A DNA stretch of 64,000 nt from Aporrectodea caliginosa (lineage: Eukaryota > Annelida > Clitellata > Crassiclitellata > Lumbricidae), in assembly GCA_020284085.1 (NCBI GenBank), contig JACEVL010000081.1, forward strand, positions 597,501-661,500, written 5' to 3'. The position numbers were made by a program, and so were the translations under genes. Of this stretch, positions 10,116 to 19,959 are shown piece by piece. The notes beneath the pieces are model-generated. The model saw nothing but the letters and a program-made list of their open reading frames with translations. It did not search any database and had not been told where the DNA came from. Every line of letters starts with the position of its first letter. Positions within the stretch are counted from its first letter, which is position 1.

Positions 10116-10880
10116 CAAGGTAAGCAAGCCACCCAAAGTTATGTTATGTATACTTGAATTCAGCACTGCGCCTTGATGGCAAACAAACATCAGTACAAAG
10201 GCATGACAATGTATTCGCCGTTTCAGCGTTTAAAGTCTGTGATTAAATTTAGCATTTTGGGTAGGCAAGATGCTAGATTTAAAGGGAAAACGTCAGAAAT
10301 ATTTTAATTTGTCTTCATTGAGTGGTCGTTTCAGCACTGGCAACGGCACCTGCCAAACTTGCCAGCAATGTCGTCGCCTGAGAATTATCCTCGCGTATCT
10401 CCATTTTCCAAAATTCCGAGATAATCGAGGTTGAAGTTTGGGCCGTATTTTGCGGAAAAATAAGAAATTCAATACAATAAGGAGGGCATTATCAAATTAC
10501 AGTTCCCACACAGACGTTATATTAAAACATGAACATTGCATAAAGACTCTGCATTTAAAAAATTAACGATTAGAGCTGTTTTTCAGAAATTTATGAAAAT
10601 TTTGTATAAAATGGATTTACAAATATTACGGACCATCCTACGGAAAACAAATACATGAAATGATTAAATCAAGCAACGACCAATTATTAGAGAGTGTTTT
10701 CGTTAAAATATTCATGGATATAGTCCGGATTTTTAAATTAAAAACTTTTAATTGTCTGGATATGTGACACTTTAATACAGCTAAGCGCACAGGTTTATAC
10801 AGGGTTCTTTTAGTTTCATTTCTGTTTTTTGCTTATACTTGGTCACTGCAAGTATGTTTTCAATGACATTCCTTCTTTAA
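10116..10880. other. Mostly unassigned interior of transposon
   Basis: AT-rich. About 10330-10450 contains CGTCGCCTGAGAATTATC, which is the reverse complement of a part of the decayed ORF near 11310-11335; it is probably an inverted fragment of the same gene. Nothing else was recognised. Confidence 0.4.
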
Positions 10881-10889
10881 AGGCCACCA

Positions 10890-11054
10890 TTAATTTTCTA
10901 ATGTAATCTGTAATTGGTGTCCCTACTTAGCGGGATTCTTTATCCCTTTAGGGCCTCCTTTTTGTAGCCATGTTGAAATTTAAATGTAAACCTGATGATT
11001 TTTGTTTAGTTGGTTGCAAAATAAACATTTTGATTGATTGATTGATTGATTGAT
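10890..11054 (+). mobile_element. LINE 3' tail with GATT repeat
   Basis: The sequence ends AAAATAAACATTTTGATTGA with further GATT units. This is a typical non-LTR 3' end. The body is too short to assign to a family. Confidence 0.5.
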
Positions 11055-12911
11055 ACTGTTGTATCTCCTGCTCGTCCAATCAACGACGAGCTTTCTCTGG
11101 ACATACAACAACATACACTGCTACACCACGAATGCTGTGTGGAGATACAATAAAATCTGTCTGAAAACAGGACATACGACAGTATATTTTGTTTTATATC
11201 TTTAAAACGACCTGTCGTATCTCTTAGCCATTGAAACTGAAGAAAGATCCAAAAAATTCTGCTACAAATCAACTCTAAACTGATTTTCGAAAAAAGTGGA
11301 GATATGACAAGATAATTCTCAGGCGACGATGTGTTCTTGTTCGAGTCAGGAAATTGATTGCGATGCGCATAAACAACTTGAAGCCAATACTGTTTCTGAT
11401 CTTCGTCATTTGTCATGATTGAGTTGTACTCATGGATTTGTTTTACACTTCTCTCTGCAGTGTCGTTGACTACTTTGAGTGCCATGACGACTGCCTGTGA
11501 TTCAAGATAATCTTCATTTTCATTCCAACTTTCTGGTGGAATGCTGTAGTGTTGACCTGCCGAATTTCTTGGTTTCTGTATTCAGTCAATTGCAGAAGCC
11601 GAGACAGGACAGAAGTTTAAAACCATGCTTGGACGTACAATCACAGACAAATAGAAGGAAATTGAAAATACCTCTGTCATCAACTGGCTTCAGTTTGAAA
11701 GAGATCGAAACATTTTACTGATCGGAACTTCCACATCTTGAATGAGTAAAACTCCAGGCGCTATAAAGTGAATTCCATGGGTTGGGCTCTCCAAAAAAGA
11801 TGATTACTAAGTCAAGAAGCTCGTTATAATCATCTCTTTGATGATTGGCCTCCAGCTTTGCTTCAGCAAAAGCAATAACTCGCTCCCGGAACTCAGTAAT
11901 CCACTGTTGTCTCAAATCTACTCGAGTCATTTCGACGCCAATTGTCAAGAAAACGGTGAAGTATTAGAATGTCTGTACCAGTCGAGGAAGCAATTTTCAT
12001 GGCACTGAATGCCTTTTCAGCAGCAATTTACATCACGTAGTGACGACGTGTTAGATGAAGTTTTTAAGTTCCGACCAAGTCCCTATCTATCAGAGTTCAC
12101 GTTCCAGCTTTCTGTCCAGTATTGCTCGTTGTGGTGTCAAAGCACTTCCCCATAATCTTCCTTCTCAGCTACCAGTCATCTGTGTAGATGATCACGGCGC
12201 TTGCCTGAGCTTTTCCAGTGCCTGCGTTAATCTTCGGGACACGAAGAAGTTGCTCTGTTCCAACGCCAGACAATCATAGGCAGCCGATCTACCTTCTCGC
12301 AGCCAGTGATGTCGGGCAACAGCTTACCATCTCAATGAACAACCATTGCACAATCTGGAGAGCATTCATTTTGATCATAGATGCACGCTCTTTTTGATAA
12401 AATCTTCAAGCTTGGCGAATAGAACTGCGACTCATATGCGAGTCCCGAACTTCATGTCTTTGAGATTGAACAGTTGGAGCCAATAGAAGTGGATGTGTTG
12501 CTGCCATGTTAGTGACTTTGTTTGATCCAAAGCTGCAGCTTCCTGCTTAGTCACAGAGGCTCTCTTGCTAAGCTGTGTTGTTGTTTTTCATCCTCTTTTA
12601 TGGACTACCAAAACATGTGTAACTGCCTTCCTCAGGTTTGTCCTTATCACTGCTGCTCGACTCCAGATCCTACTGTGCATGTTAAAACTTCGATATCATT
12701 CTTTGATCTCTCGCGCTGCTCGTATGTAGGTCTTTGCTTTAATAAATTTCTTTTCCATTTTATGAATCAAGATTCTATCCTCTCCTGCCAAATAAACCCT
12801 TTGACCTTCTCTATGAGCTACTTGGAAAGCCCAGTCTTCTGGAATCTTGACGAGACTTTGAGCGCCCATCGTAGAGCAAAATGACTCAAGGTGCGTGAAA
12901 CTTCTAATCAC
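11006..12911 (-). pseudogene. Decayed transposon-associated protein gene
   Basis: Read from 12911 downwards, several separated blocks keep family motifs. About 12696-12911 has FCSTMGAQSLVKIPEDWAF, then GEDRILIHKMEKKF. About 11715-11960 has VEMTRVDLRQQWITEFRERV and RDDYNELLDLVIIF. About 11300-11485 has MALKVVNDTAERSVKQI and DEDQKQYWLQVVYAHRNQF. I know these from uncharacterised multicopy proteins in hydra, insects and other invertebrates. The blocks lie in different frames with stops between them, so the gene is dead. Because the blocks sit between inverted repeats, the protein is plausibly the transposase of that element; this is inference. No catalytic residues can be assigned. Confidence 0.65.
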
Positions 12912-13045
12912 TTGCGCAACCCCTAAATATTCTCAAATGTGGATGAAATTGCACCTGAATTATTTTTTTATATAGTGGACTCCATTGGCACCCTCTAATA
13001 ATAAAAAATTGAAACTTTATATTTTGCCATGTTGTCGTGGACCAC

Positions 13046-13050
<5 letters not shown>

Positions 13051-13134
<84 letters not shown>
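13051..13134. repeat. (TA)n tract, left part
   Basis: About 40 TA units ending at the Merlin element. With 14000-14070 it is probably one tract split by the insertion. Confidence 0.97.
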
Positions 13135-13136
<2 letters not shown>

Positions 13137-13995
13137 TACTTGGTACTTATGGGTTAATTCACCTGAATTAATTTCGTATTTATTTCGCATTTATTTCGTA
13201 TTTATTTCTGTGTTTATTATAATAATAGCACTTCTAGTGTTCTATATCGCCATTGGCAATTGCAATGTTCGAATGTTCGAATGTTAATTAGCAGGTGGCC
13301 AGAAAACTGCAATGTCCTGCAAGATGGTCTCAAAGGCGTTCTGCAACAGGGTTCAAAATCAGAGTGTTGGCACAAACCTCGCGAAGATAGTTATTCCAGT
13401 CGATGGTCGTTGACTCGTTCATTTCCAGTTCGAAGTTGCAGAACGACAGGCTAGTCATTTCTTTAGACCAACAATATATGAAGAGTATGATTTGCCTGTA
13501 TGTGAGTCGCGATCCTTCCAACCAGTTACCACGACGAACAGGAATATCCTGCTTGCACTGGCCCTGTTGGCATCGCCATCTATCCTGTCTTTGAGTTAAA
13601 GAAAGGGTCATAATGTGGTTTTTGGCACAGCGTCTCTCTCTGTGAACGATCCCATGTTCCTGAAGATATCGAAAAGAACTTTCCTTGTCGTGTACTAACG
13701 CCGATAGTGTTAAGAAATTCATGTCTACTCGTCGACCATAAATTATAGAATGCCAGGTAGAAGTAGTGAGTTCATTTATGTACTAACCTTTCAGACGCTA
13801 CGTGTTCCTTTATACAAACAAATAACAATAGTGGCGGTACGTACATTGCCTTAAGAACATTCGAAGTGCGATATAGAACATTCGAAGTGCTATATAGCAC
13901 AGGCCTACGTTATTAGATTTGTCTTTGAAGGTACTAAAGAGAAATAAATAGCGAAATAAATACGAAATTTATTCAGGTGAATTAACCCATAAGTA

Positions 13996-13997
<2 letters not shown>
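13135..13997. mobile_element. Merlin-like DNA transposon relic
   Basis: The left end, GGTACTTATGGGTTAATTCA at 13142, is matched by the inverted right end finishing AAGTACC at 13997. The arms extend about 60 bp with repeated TTTATTTCG. A further GGTACTT at 13135 duplicates the first seven bases. GG..CC ends and the internal IS1595/ISXO2-type transposase piece point to Merlin. Both flanks are (TA)n, so the target duplication cannot be measured. Confidence 0.75.
13330..13722 (-). pseudogene. Merlin (IS1595/ISXO2-like) transposase N-terminal fragment
   Basis: An open frame of 130 codons reads MNFLTLSALVHD, then LQEHGIVHRERRC, TLSLTQRQDRWRCQQGQC, GNWLEGSRLTYRQIILFIY and TTIDWNNYLREVC. This order matches the N-terminal region of ISXO2/IS1595-like transposases: a zinc-binding part with Cys pairs, then a helix-turn-helix-like part ending in WNNYLREVC. 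The DDE catalytic domain that should follow is missing, since the frame ends 'LNPVAERL' about 190 bp before the element's end. The copy is therefore inactive. Confidence 0.8.

Positions 13998-13999
<2 letters not shown>

Positions 14000-14071
<72 letters not shown>
14000..14071. repeat. (TA)n tract, right part
   Basis: About 35 TA units directly after the Merlin right end. Confidence 0.97.
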
Positions 14072-14073
<2 letters not shown>

Positions 14074-14127
14074 CTGAAGTCTAGGCAGCGGTAGGACCAA
14101 CAGAGCGCTGCTCCACTGCTCCAGCTC

Positions 14128-14215
14128 AAATTGTATTGTATTGTATTTGGCTATTTATAAAGCGCTTCTCCCAGCAAAAGCCTTTCAGAAGTGCCCAGCG
14201 GCAGTCTGCGGTTAA
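14128..14215 (-). mobile_element. SINE/LINE 3' tail fragment
   Basis: On the - strand it reads GGGCACTTCTGAAAGGC, GAAGCGCTTTATAAATA, then AATACAATACAATACAA. The CACTTCTGA and pentanucleotide tail resemble the TTGTA-tailed SINEs. Confidence 0.5.
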
Positions 14216-14299
14216 ATTAGCCCAGATTGAAAGATGGGTATTATAATATATATAAATCCATGGAGCAGGCAGAATGTGTCGGCCTGCAGAGCTGCGTGT

Positions 14300-14456
14300 G
14301 ATAGTGTCGAGATTTCATCAGCCCCCCGTTCCCCATGCGTACGTACATTATTATAAGTGGCCTTTAACAGACCATACGCAAGCATACGCAAACATGTGCA
14401 TTTGGGTTACCCCCCCCCCCCCCTCATGCGTACGTACTAAATGGATGGCCCCTATG
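14300..14456 (-). repeat. Element end with C-tract, inverted relative to 4439
   Basis: CATGCGTACGTACTAAATGG followed by ATGGCCCC is the inverted form of the 4439 motif. A 14-base C run precedes it. CATGCGTACGTACATTA at about 14334 is a second, partial match. Confidence 0.4.
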
Positions 14457-14559
14457 AACTTGGGAACCATTTGTATGACTCTCCAGAACTTTGTTGGTAT
14501 TGAAGGAGCAGTGAATTACGATGAGCGTGTAGAGAAAATTCTGAGGGCATGAGTTGTTA

Positions 14560-14930
14560 GGTGCTAGGATCATAATTATAGTTGGATGTCACTGATGTAG
14601 CGCTTCTACATTTTACACCCAATTTGGGCGATGCAAGCGATGAGCATGAGGAAAGAATCCATCAGAATATAATGATGATGGAAAGCGGATATTAAAGGAA
14701 GTAAGATCATGGCATGATGAAAGACTATTGTTGATTCTTGCAACGAGAGACGGATGTGCCTTACAAACTCAAAAGCAAAGGCCTTAATCAGTTTTGAGCA
14801 CTTTGCTTTCTCTTATAGTGTGAGTTGAGAAAGACGTAATTGTTCATCAGCATGTCTGTTGCATGTTCCATTTTGTTTGTTTTTTAAGAGTAAAGGCATC
14901 AACATCATTTTAGGGTGACATATTTCATAT
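14560..14930. other. Unassigned spacer
   Basis: No coding, RNA or repeat structure recognised. Confidence 0.35.
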
Positions 14931-14939
14931 TGCAAATAT

Positions 14940-15335
14940 CCCGCATTAATTCGCAATTGTGTATAACCTCACTGATGCATAACTAAAAAACCTGATAATA
15001 TGAGTAGAGAATTCGCAAATTTGTAAAACTTTACCAATGCGTAGGCCTACCTAAAAAACCTGATGTGCTAGCCAAATGACGATTTCATATTTGAAATCAG
15101 CATCCAAAATTAAGCTAAGAACAAGCGCAAAAGCAAATGCCCAATACAATTTTAATACTTTGATTTCGCTGATATTTTTATGAGTTGAGAATTCACAATT
15201 CTGTAGAACCTCATCTATGCTTAGGCCTACATGAAAAACCTGACGTGCTAGAAAAATTTCGATTTCATATTTGAAATCAGCGCCCAAAATAATTTAGCTA
15301 AGAACATTTCGAAAGTTTTCAGTAGCAAAAAAAAT
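14940..15335. repeat. Imperfect tandem duplication, ~180-bp unit
   Basis: The string AAAAAACCTGA occurs near 14985 and 15052 and as GAAAAACCTGACGTGCTAG near 15231. GATTTCATATTTGAAATCAG recurs at 15081 and 15261 with flanking matches (GCTAAGAACA). This shows two to three diverged copies. Confidence 0.75.
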
Positions 15336-15556
15336 TTTTTTTGATGCCCAATGTAATTTATAAAAAGAGCCAGAGAAGTCTCGCGGAAAAGAACGCATAT
15401 AGCCTACGGCTGTGATCCGTTGCTGTAGCCAGTGTAGCAATGCTGTAGCATGCAGCATAGCAGCTACCCGTAGATCTCAGGGTAGTAAATAACAGAAACT
15501 TTAGATAGCAATAATAGAGAAAATAATTGTACGACCATAGTAATAATAATGATAAT

Positions 15557-15722
<166 letters not shown>

Positions 15723-16975
15723 GCGTCACTAAACACGACGCCCTCATTTTGCTAAGATGCTCACTCAGCTCACCTAAGCTGATGCACGTCCTTCGCTGTG
15801 GTCCTTGTTCTGGCCATCCACTTCTTGAACATTATGACTCACTTTTGAGTCTTGGCTCAATTCTGAATCTTTCGCTGACAGAAGACCAATGGTTGCAGGC
15901 CTCCCTCCCTGTGAAAGCTGGGGGTTTGGGCATCCGTAGGGTATCTTCGCTTGCGCTTCCCGCCTTTTTGGCTTCCGCTGCAAGTACCCTCGCTCTGCAA
16001 TCCTTCATGCTTAGCAATGTAATCTTAGATGTAGACACGCAATTTGCCGCCTCGTTTGAGCACTGGTGCCTAAGGTACCCTACATCTCGTCCGGATGGAG
16101 AGCTTCCTCACAAGCAGTCATTTTGGGACAACCCAATCATTGCAGAAACAATAACCGAGCTTGACCACTTTCACACTAGTGATTACCATCAAGCACGTCT
16201 GAAAGCAGTCTCAGCACCTCATTCAGGTGACTGGCTGTTTGCTTTACCCATAAGTGCATGCGGTCTCAGATTGGATGACGAGGCTGTTCGAATAGCGGTG
16301 GGCCTCCGTCTAGGCACAGTCATTTGTCATCCACACAGCTGCCCATGTGGCACTCTGGGGACCACCGAAGGCTCGCACGGCCTATCGTGCCGCCTAGGCC
16401 CGGGCAGACAAGCCCGACAATCCATGCGGTCCTGAATGACCTTATCTGCAGAGGCCTCATTCAAGCGGGCACCCCTGCGGTTAAAGAACCTCCGGGTTTG
16501 TCAAGGTCTGATGGTAAAAGACCAGACGGCCTAACACTGATTCCGTGGCGCTCAGGTCGCTGCTTGACCTGGGACGTCACAGTTGCTGATACAGTGGCCC
16601 CATCTTACTTGCCCACAACCTCCAACCAGGCGGGAGGAGCTGCTGAACTGGCTGAAGCCAGGAAAAATACTAAATACACCCAACTCATGCAATCCTACCT
16701 CTTTGTCCCACTGGCTTTTGAAACCATGGGACCAATTAACGCCAAGGGACTGGCCTTTCTCGCCGACCTGGGTCGTCTCCTGGGCCAAATTTCGGGCGAC
16801 CCAAGAGAAACCAGTTACTTGTTTCAGCGCCTGTCGGTTGTTATCCAACGTTTCAACGCTGTTGCGTTCCACAGCACTTTCGTTCTTCCGGATCTTGACA
16901 AGGATGGCCACTCCAGAGTTAACATTGATTATTAATATCTGACACCTGAGGGATTATAGATACCTCGGGTAAAAA
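15723..16975 (+). pseudogene. LINE with restriction-like endonuclease, 3' part
   Basis: Two overlapping frames join at about 16428 by a one-base shift. The first has VLRCGPCSGHPLLEHYDSLL, LPVKAGGLGIRRVSSLA and LPISACGLRLDDEAVR, i.e. the region after the RT. It continues into a Cys/His cluster (CPCG..HGLSC) of the CCHC type that precedes the endonuclease in R2/R4-type LINEs. The second has GKRPDGLTLIPW and LTWDVTVADT, an RPD..WDV pattern that fits a PD-(D/E)XK restriction-like endonuclease, then YLFVPLAFETMGPINAKG. The stop is at 16933. The 3' end, ACCTCGGGTA plus A-run, passes into (AAT)n. The 5' side is truncated exactly at an (AAT)n tract. Clade assignment (R4/Dong-like) is inference. Confidence 0.72.
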
Positions 16976-16981
16976 AAAAAA

Positions 16982-17022
<41 letters not shown>
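16970..17022 (+). repeat. A-run and (AAT)n tract after LINE
   Basis: Thirteen A residues followed by about 13 AAT units, directly at the LINE 3' end. Confidence 0.95.
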
Positions 17023-17024
<2 letters not shown>

Positions 17025-17259
17025 TTGCACCGCTAGGTGTTGGCATAGCTAAACATAACCGGATAGAGCATAATATGAGCTAACATACTAGTTACATACA
17101 TGACATTTGTATACCAGGTGTTTTTAAGTGCTTCAGAAGATGAAATCTGCGTTAGAACCAATGTAGGATTAATGAAAGCTTAACGAGGCCTATACTTGGT
17201 TGATAGACGGTTTTGCCAATTGGTTAGATAGCGACGCTTAATAAAAGTATAATAATACT

Positions 17260-17534
<275 letters not shown>

Positions 17535-17578
17535 AATAATAATAATACTAATAATAGTAATAATAATAATGATAATAA

Positions 17579-17674
<96 letters not shown>
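17535..17674. repeat. (AAT)n microsatellite
   Basis: About 45 AAT units with a few early interruptions. Confidence 0.97.
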
Positions 17675-18099
17675 GCTTCAGGGCTCATCACTCTACGGAG
17701 ACTGCTCTCTCTCTCTTCTCTCTGAAATCTATTCTGCTGTTGACAGGTCTGAACTAGGGATCTGCGGGTATACCCGTACCCGCGAGTTTACCCGTACCCG
17801 ACCCGTACCCGCGGGTCGGGTACGGATCGGGTAGGCATTTCACGGGTCGGGTCGGGTACGGGTAGGAGCATTACGGGTACGGGTATACCCGGTTTTACCC
17901 GTACCGACGTGAAATTTTGGGGTTACATGTAATACTAAGTCTTGCACCTTCAAAGACTTACTATAACTGACGGTATTCTGTCTAAGTACCATGTGCTTGT
18001 GCTTACCTATGTCCGTGGCCTTAGTGAACTTGACATACATTGACAGATGATCAAATTACTGTTACAAAATGCCTTGTTTCCACAACAGCAGCAACAATA

Positions 18100-18139
18100 A
18101 CAACAGCAAAAACAACAACTACTAGTGCTACTGCTACTG

Positions 18140-18189
<50 letters not shown>

Positions 18190-18245
18190 ACTACTACTAC
18201 TACTAGTAGTAGTCTACTACTACTACTACTACTATTATTATTTAT
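18100..18245. repeat. (CTG)n/(CTA)n/(TTA)n tract
   Basis: CAA/ACT-type units, then about 20 CTG units, CTA units and TTA units, running into the A/T-run of the LINE tail. Confidence 0.95.
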
Positions 18246-18380
18246 TATTTTTTTTTGCCCGAGGTATCAATGATCCCTCAGGCGATCCAAACAATATCCG
18301 GAGATGTTACTGATGGTGGTCTGGAACGGCAACTCACTCGGCAGTGTCGGGTTGGGCAAATGTACCTCGGCAGGCGACAG

Positions 18381-18382
<2 letters not shown>
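18246..18382 (-). mobile_element. 3' tail of the RLE-type LINE, minus strand
   Basis: On the - strand it ends CCTGAGGGATCATTGATACC and TCGGGC, then an A-run and TAA units. The 15723 copy ends CCTGAGGGATTATAGATACC and TCGGGT plus an A-run, so both are the same 3' end. Only about 125 bp is present. It has ATT-type repeats on both sides. Confidence 0.7.
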
Positions 18383-18454
<72 letters not shown>

Positions 18455-18456
18455 TT
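18383..18456. repeat. (ATT)n microsatellite
   Basis: About 24 ATT units immediately upstream (on the - strand) of the truncated LINE tail. Confidence 0.97.
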
Positions 18457-18539
18457 ATTATTAGACTAATTATAATAATAATTATTATTTTTATTGTTAT
18501 ATCATCATCATCATCATTATCATCAACAACAGCATCATC

Positions 18540-18606
18540 ATCATCAGCGCTCCTGAGTAGTAACCTTGAAGGGGCGCTATATAAAACTTCGTAATGAATG
18601 AACGAA
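18540..18606 (+). mobile_element. L2/SINE 3' tail fragment
   Basis: CTCCTGAGTAGTAACCTTGA is followed by GGGGCGCTATATAAAAC and a short TGAATGAA run. It is the shared L2/SINE tail without a body. Confidence 0.65.
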
Positions 18607-18904
18607 TCATTATCATCATCAACATCAGCCTATTATTACTACAACTTCATGATAACTATAATTGAGCCTATTGGCCTGGTAGAGACTGGGACCATAATTA
18701 TGGGAAGGCGAACTAATAAATGGCCGGTATACGGTACGGGTACGGGTATACCCACGGGTACGGGTCGGATCGGGTAGTAATTTTGAGTACGGGTCGGGTA
18801 CGGGTACGGGTAGCGTTCCTGGATCACGGGTACGGGTCGGGTAGCAAAAACGCTCTACCCGCAGACATCTACTATGCATGCATCAAGGCATTTAATAGAG
18901 CGCT

Positions 18905-19555
18905 TTAGAAGTCCCATTCAGTGGCGTTGAGACATGGCTAGCTAACAGTACTGATGTTGGCCTACATTTTAAGACAGTTCAGTTTGTTTCTGAACAACGT
19001 TAAATTGTTGCCACCGCTTGCATCTCATTTCCACAGAACAATCCAGTGTTTGCTATTTATTACTTTCAGTAGAAGATTTCCGGAAAACAGAAGAAGTCTG
19101 TGAAATGTTTCATTAATGGGCGAATCTAATCTACTTCTGTAGCGCCTTTATCATGTGAGTCAAGTGAACGAAAAGACGAAAGATGAGTTTGCTGGCCAGT
19201 GTTTACTTTTGCAGACTATGAGACTCGTTTTTAACTGGATGTTTTGTTCAAAGGAAAACCAGCGCATTGAGTTGTTTAACGTGTCATAGGCGTAACAAAT
19301 GTTGGCCAGTAGAGATTGCTTTGCAGAATAATATTAATAAAAATTTGAATTACCTGGGTGTGAATTTTCATATTTTTTTATTACACTACTTATCAATAAG
19401 GATATGAGCGATTCGTAGGGTAAGAGTCAAAAGCCTGGACTTATGGTTAACCGAGCGTAGGTCGTTTATTAGTCACAATCGGCCGAAATCTAACTGATGA
19501 AGGCGATTGTTAGCATTTGATAAGGGGGGCAACTACAATTTGAAACGCTTCTGCA
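18905..19555. other. Unassigned spacer upstream of the Mab-21 gene
   Basis: No repeat end or coding frame was recognised. It may contain the promoter of the downstream gene, but no TATA box or start site can be placed with confidence. Confidence 0.35.
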
Positions 19556-19559
19556 GCTG

Positions 19560-19735
19560 ACAATGATGACAACGATGAAGAAAATGATGATGATGATGAT
19601 GATAACGACGATTTTAAATCGTCGTTATATTCATCATCATTATAATCGTGATGACTATTATTATTATTATGGTAACGACGAAAATGATGAAGGTGATTAT
19701 GACGATAATGGTGATGATGATGATGATGATCAAAT
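19560..19735. repeat. Imperfect GAT/CGA-rich triplet region
   Basis: Several short GAT runs (for example 19583-19600 and 19710-19730) with an inverted AACGACGATTTTAAATCGTC palindrome near 19603-19625. Confidence 0.8.
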
Positions 19736-19884
19736 AAAATCAATTTGTTTATTTCTGCAACCGTCAGTAAAAACCAAAGAACAAAAGAAAGAACAATGAC
19801 TTTGCAAGTACTGACTACGTAGGGGGTCCTTAAGGGATCCCTGATCCCGCTAAATAGCGACACCTAAATAAAATAACAATCATT

Positions 19885-19959
19885 ATGGAAGAAAGGCAGC
19901 CAATCGATACTTTTATTAGACTAAACCATTATGATAATCATGATGATTATTTTGGATAA
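19885..19959 (+). promoter_or_regulatory. Upstream ORF of 24 codons, stop overlaps main start
   Basis: The frame opens at ATG 19885 (MEERQPIDTFIRL) and stops with TAA at 19957-19959. The last A of the stop is the first base of the ATG at 19959, giving TAATG. Such an overlap can permit termination-reinitiation. It could instead be the true N-terminus separated by a one-base shift. Confidence 0.45.

Larger units (their letters stand above)
9506..12925. mobile_element. Inverted-repeat transposon with decayed ORF and nested LINE
   Basis: TAGGGGTTGCGCAAG begins at 9506 and its reverse complement ends at 12925; a TTCACG motif follows within about 20 bp on both sides. The span contains a minus-strand decayed protein family (11006-12911), a second fragment of it on the + strand (about 10330-10450), an RTE fragment and a LINE tail. 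TAGGGG ends resemble hAT ends, but the flanking 8-mers do not match, so the superfamily is uncertain. Confidence 0.6.
17755..18871 (-). mobile_element. Non-autonomous hAT element, CGGGTA family, copy 2 (inverted)
   Basis: The left end TAGGGATCTGCGGGTA corresponds to the right end of the 1523-2570 copy, and the right end, TACCCGCAGACATCTA, to its left end. The subterminal CGGGTA arrays and the GTGAAATTTTGGGGTTAC join also match, so it is the same family in reverse. Flanking 8-mers (GTCTGAAC and CTATGCAT) differ, so one end may have been rearranged. The interior holds trinucleotide tracts, a LINE 3' tail and an L2-type tail. Confidence 0.8.
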
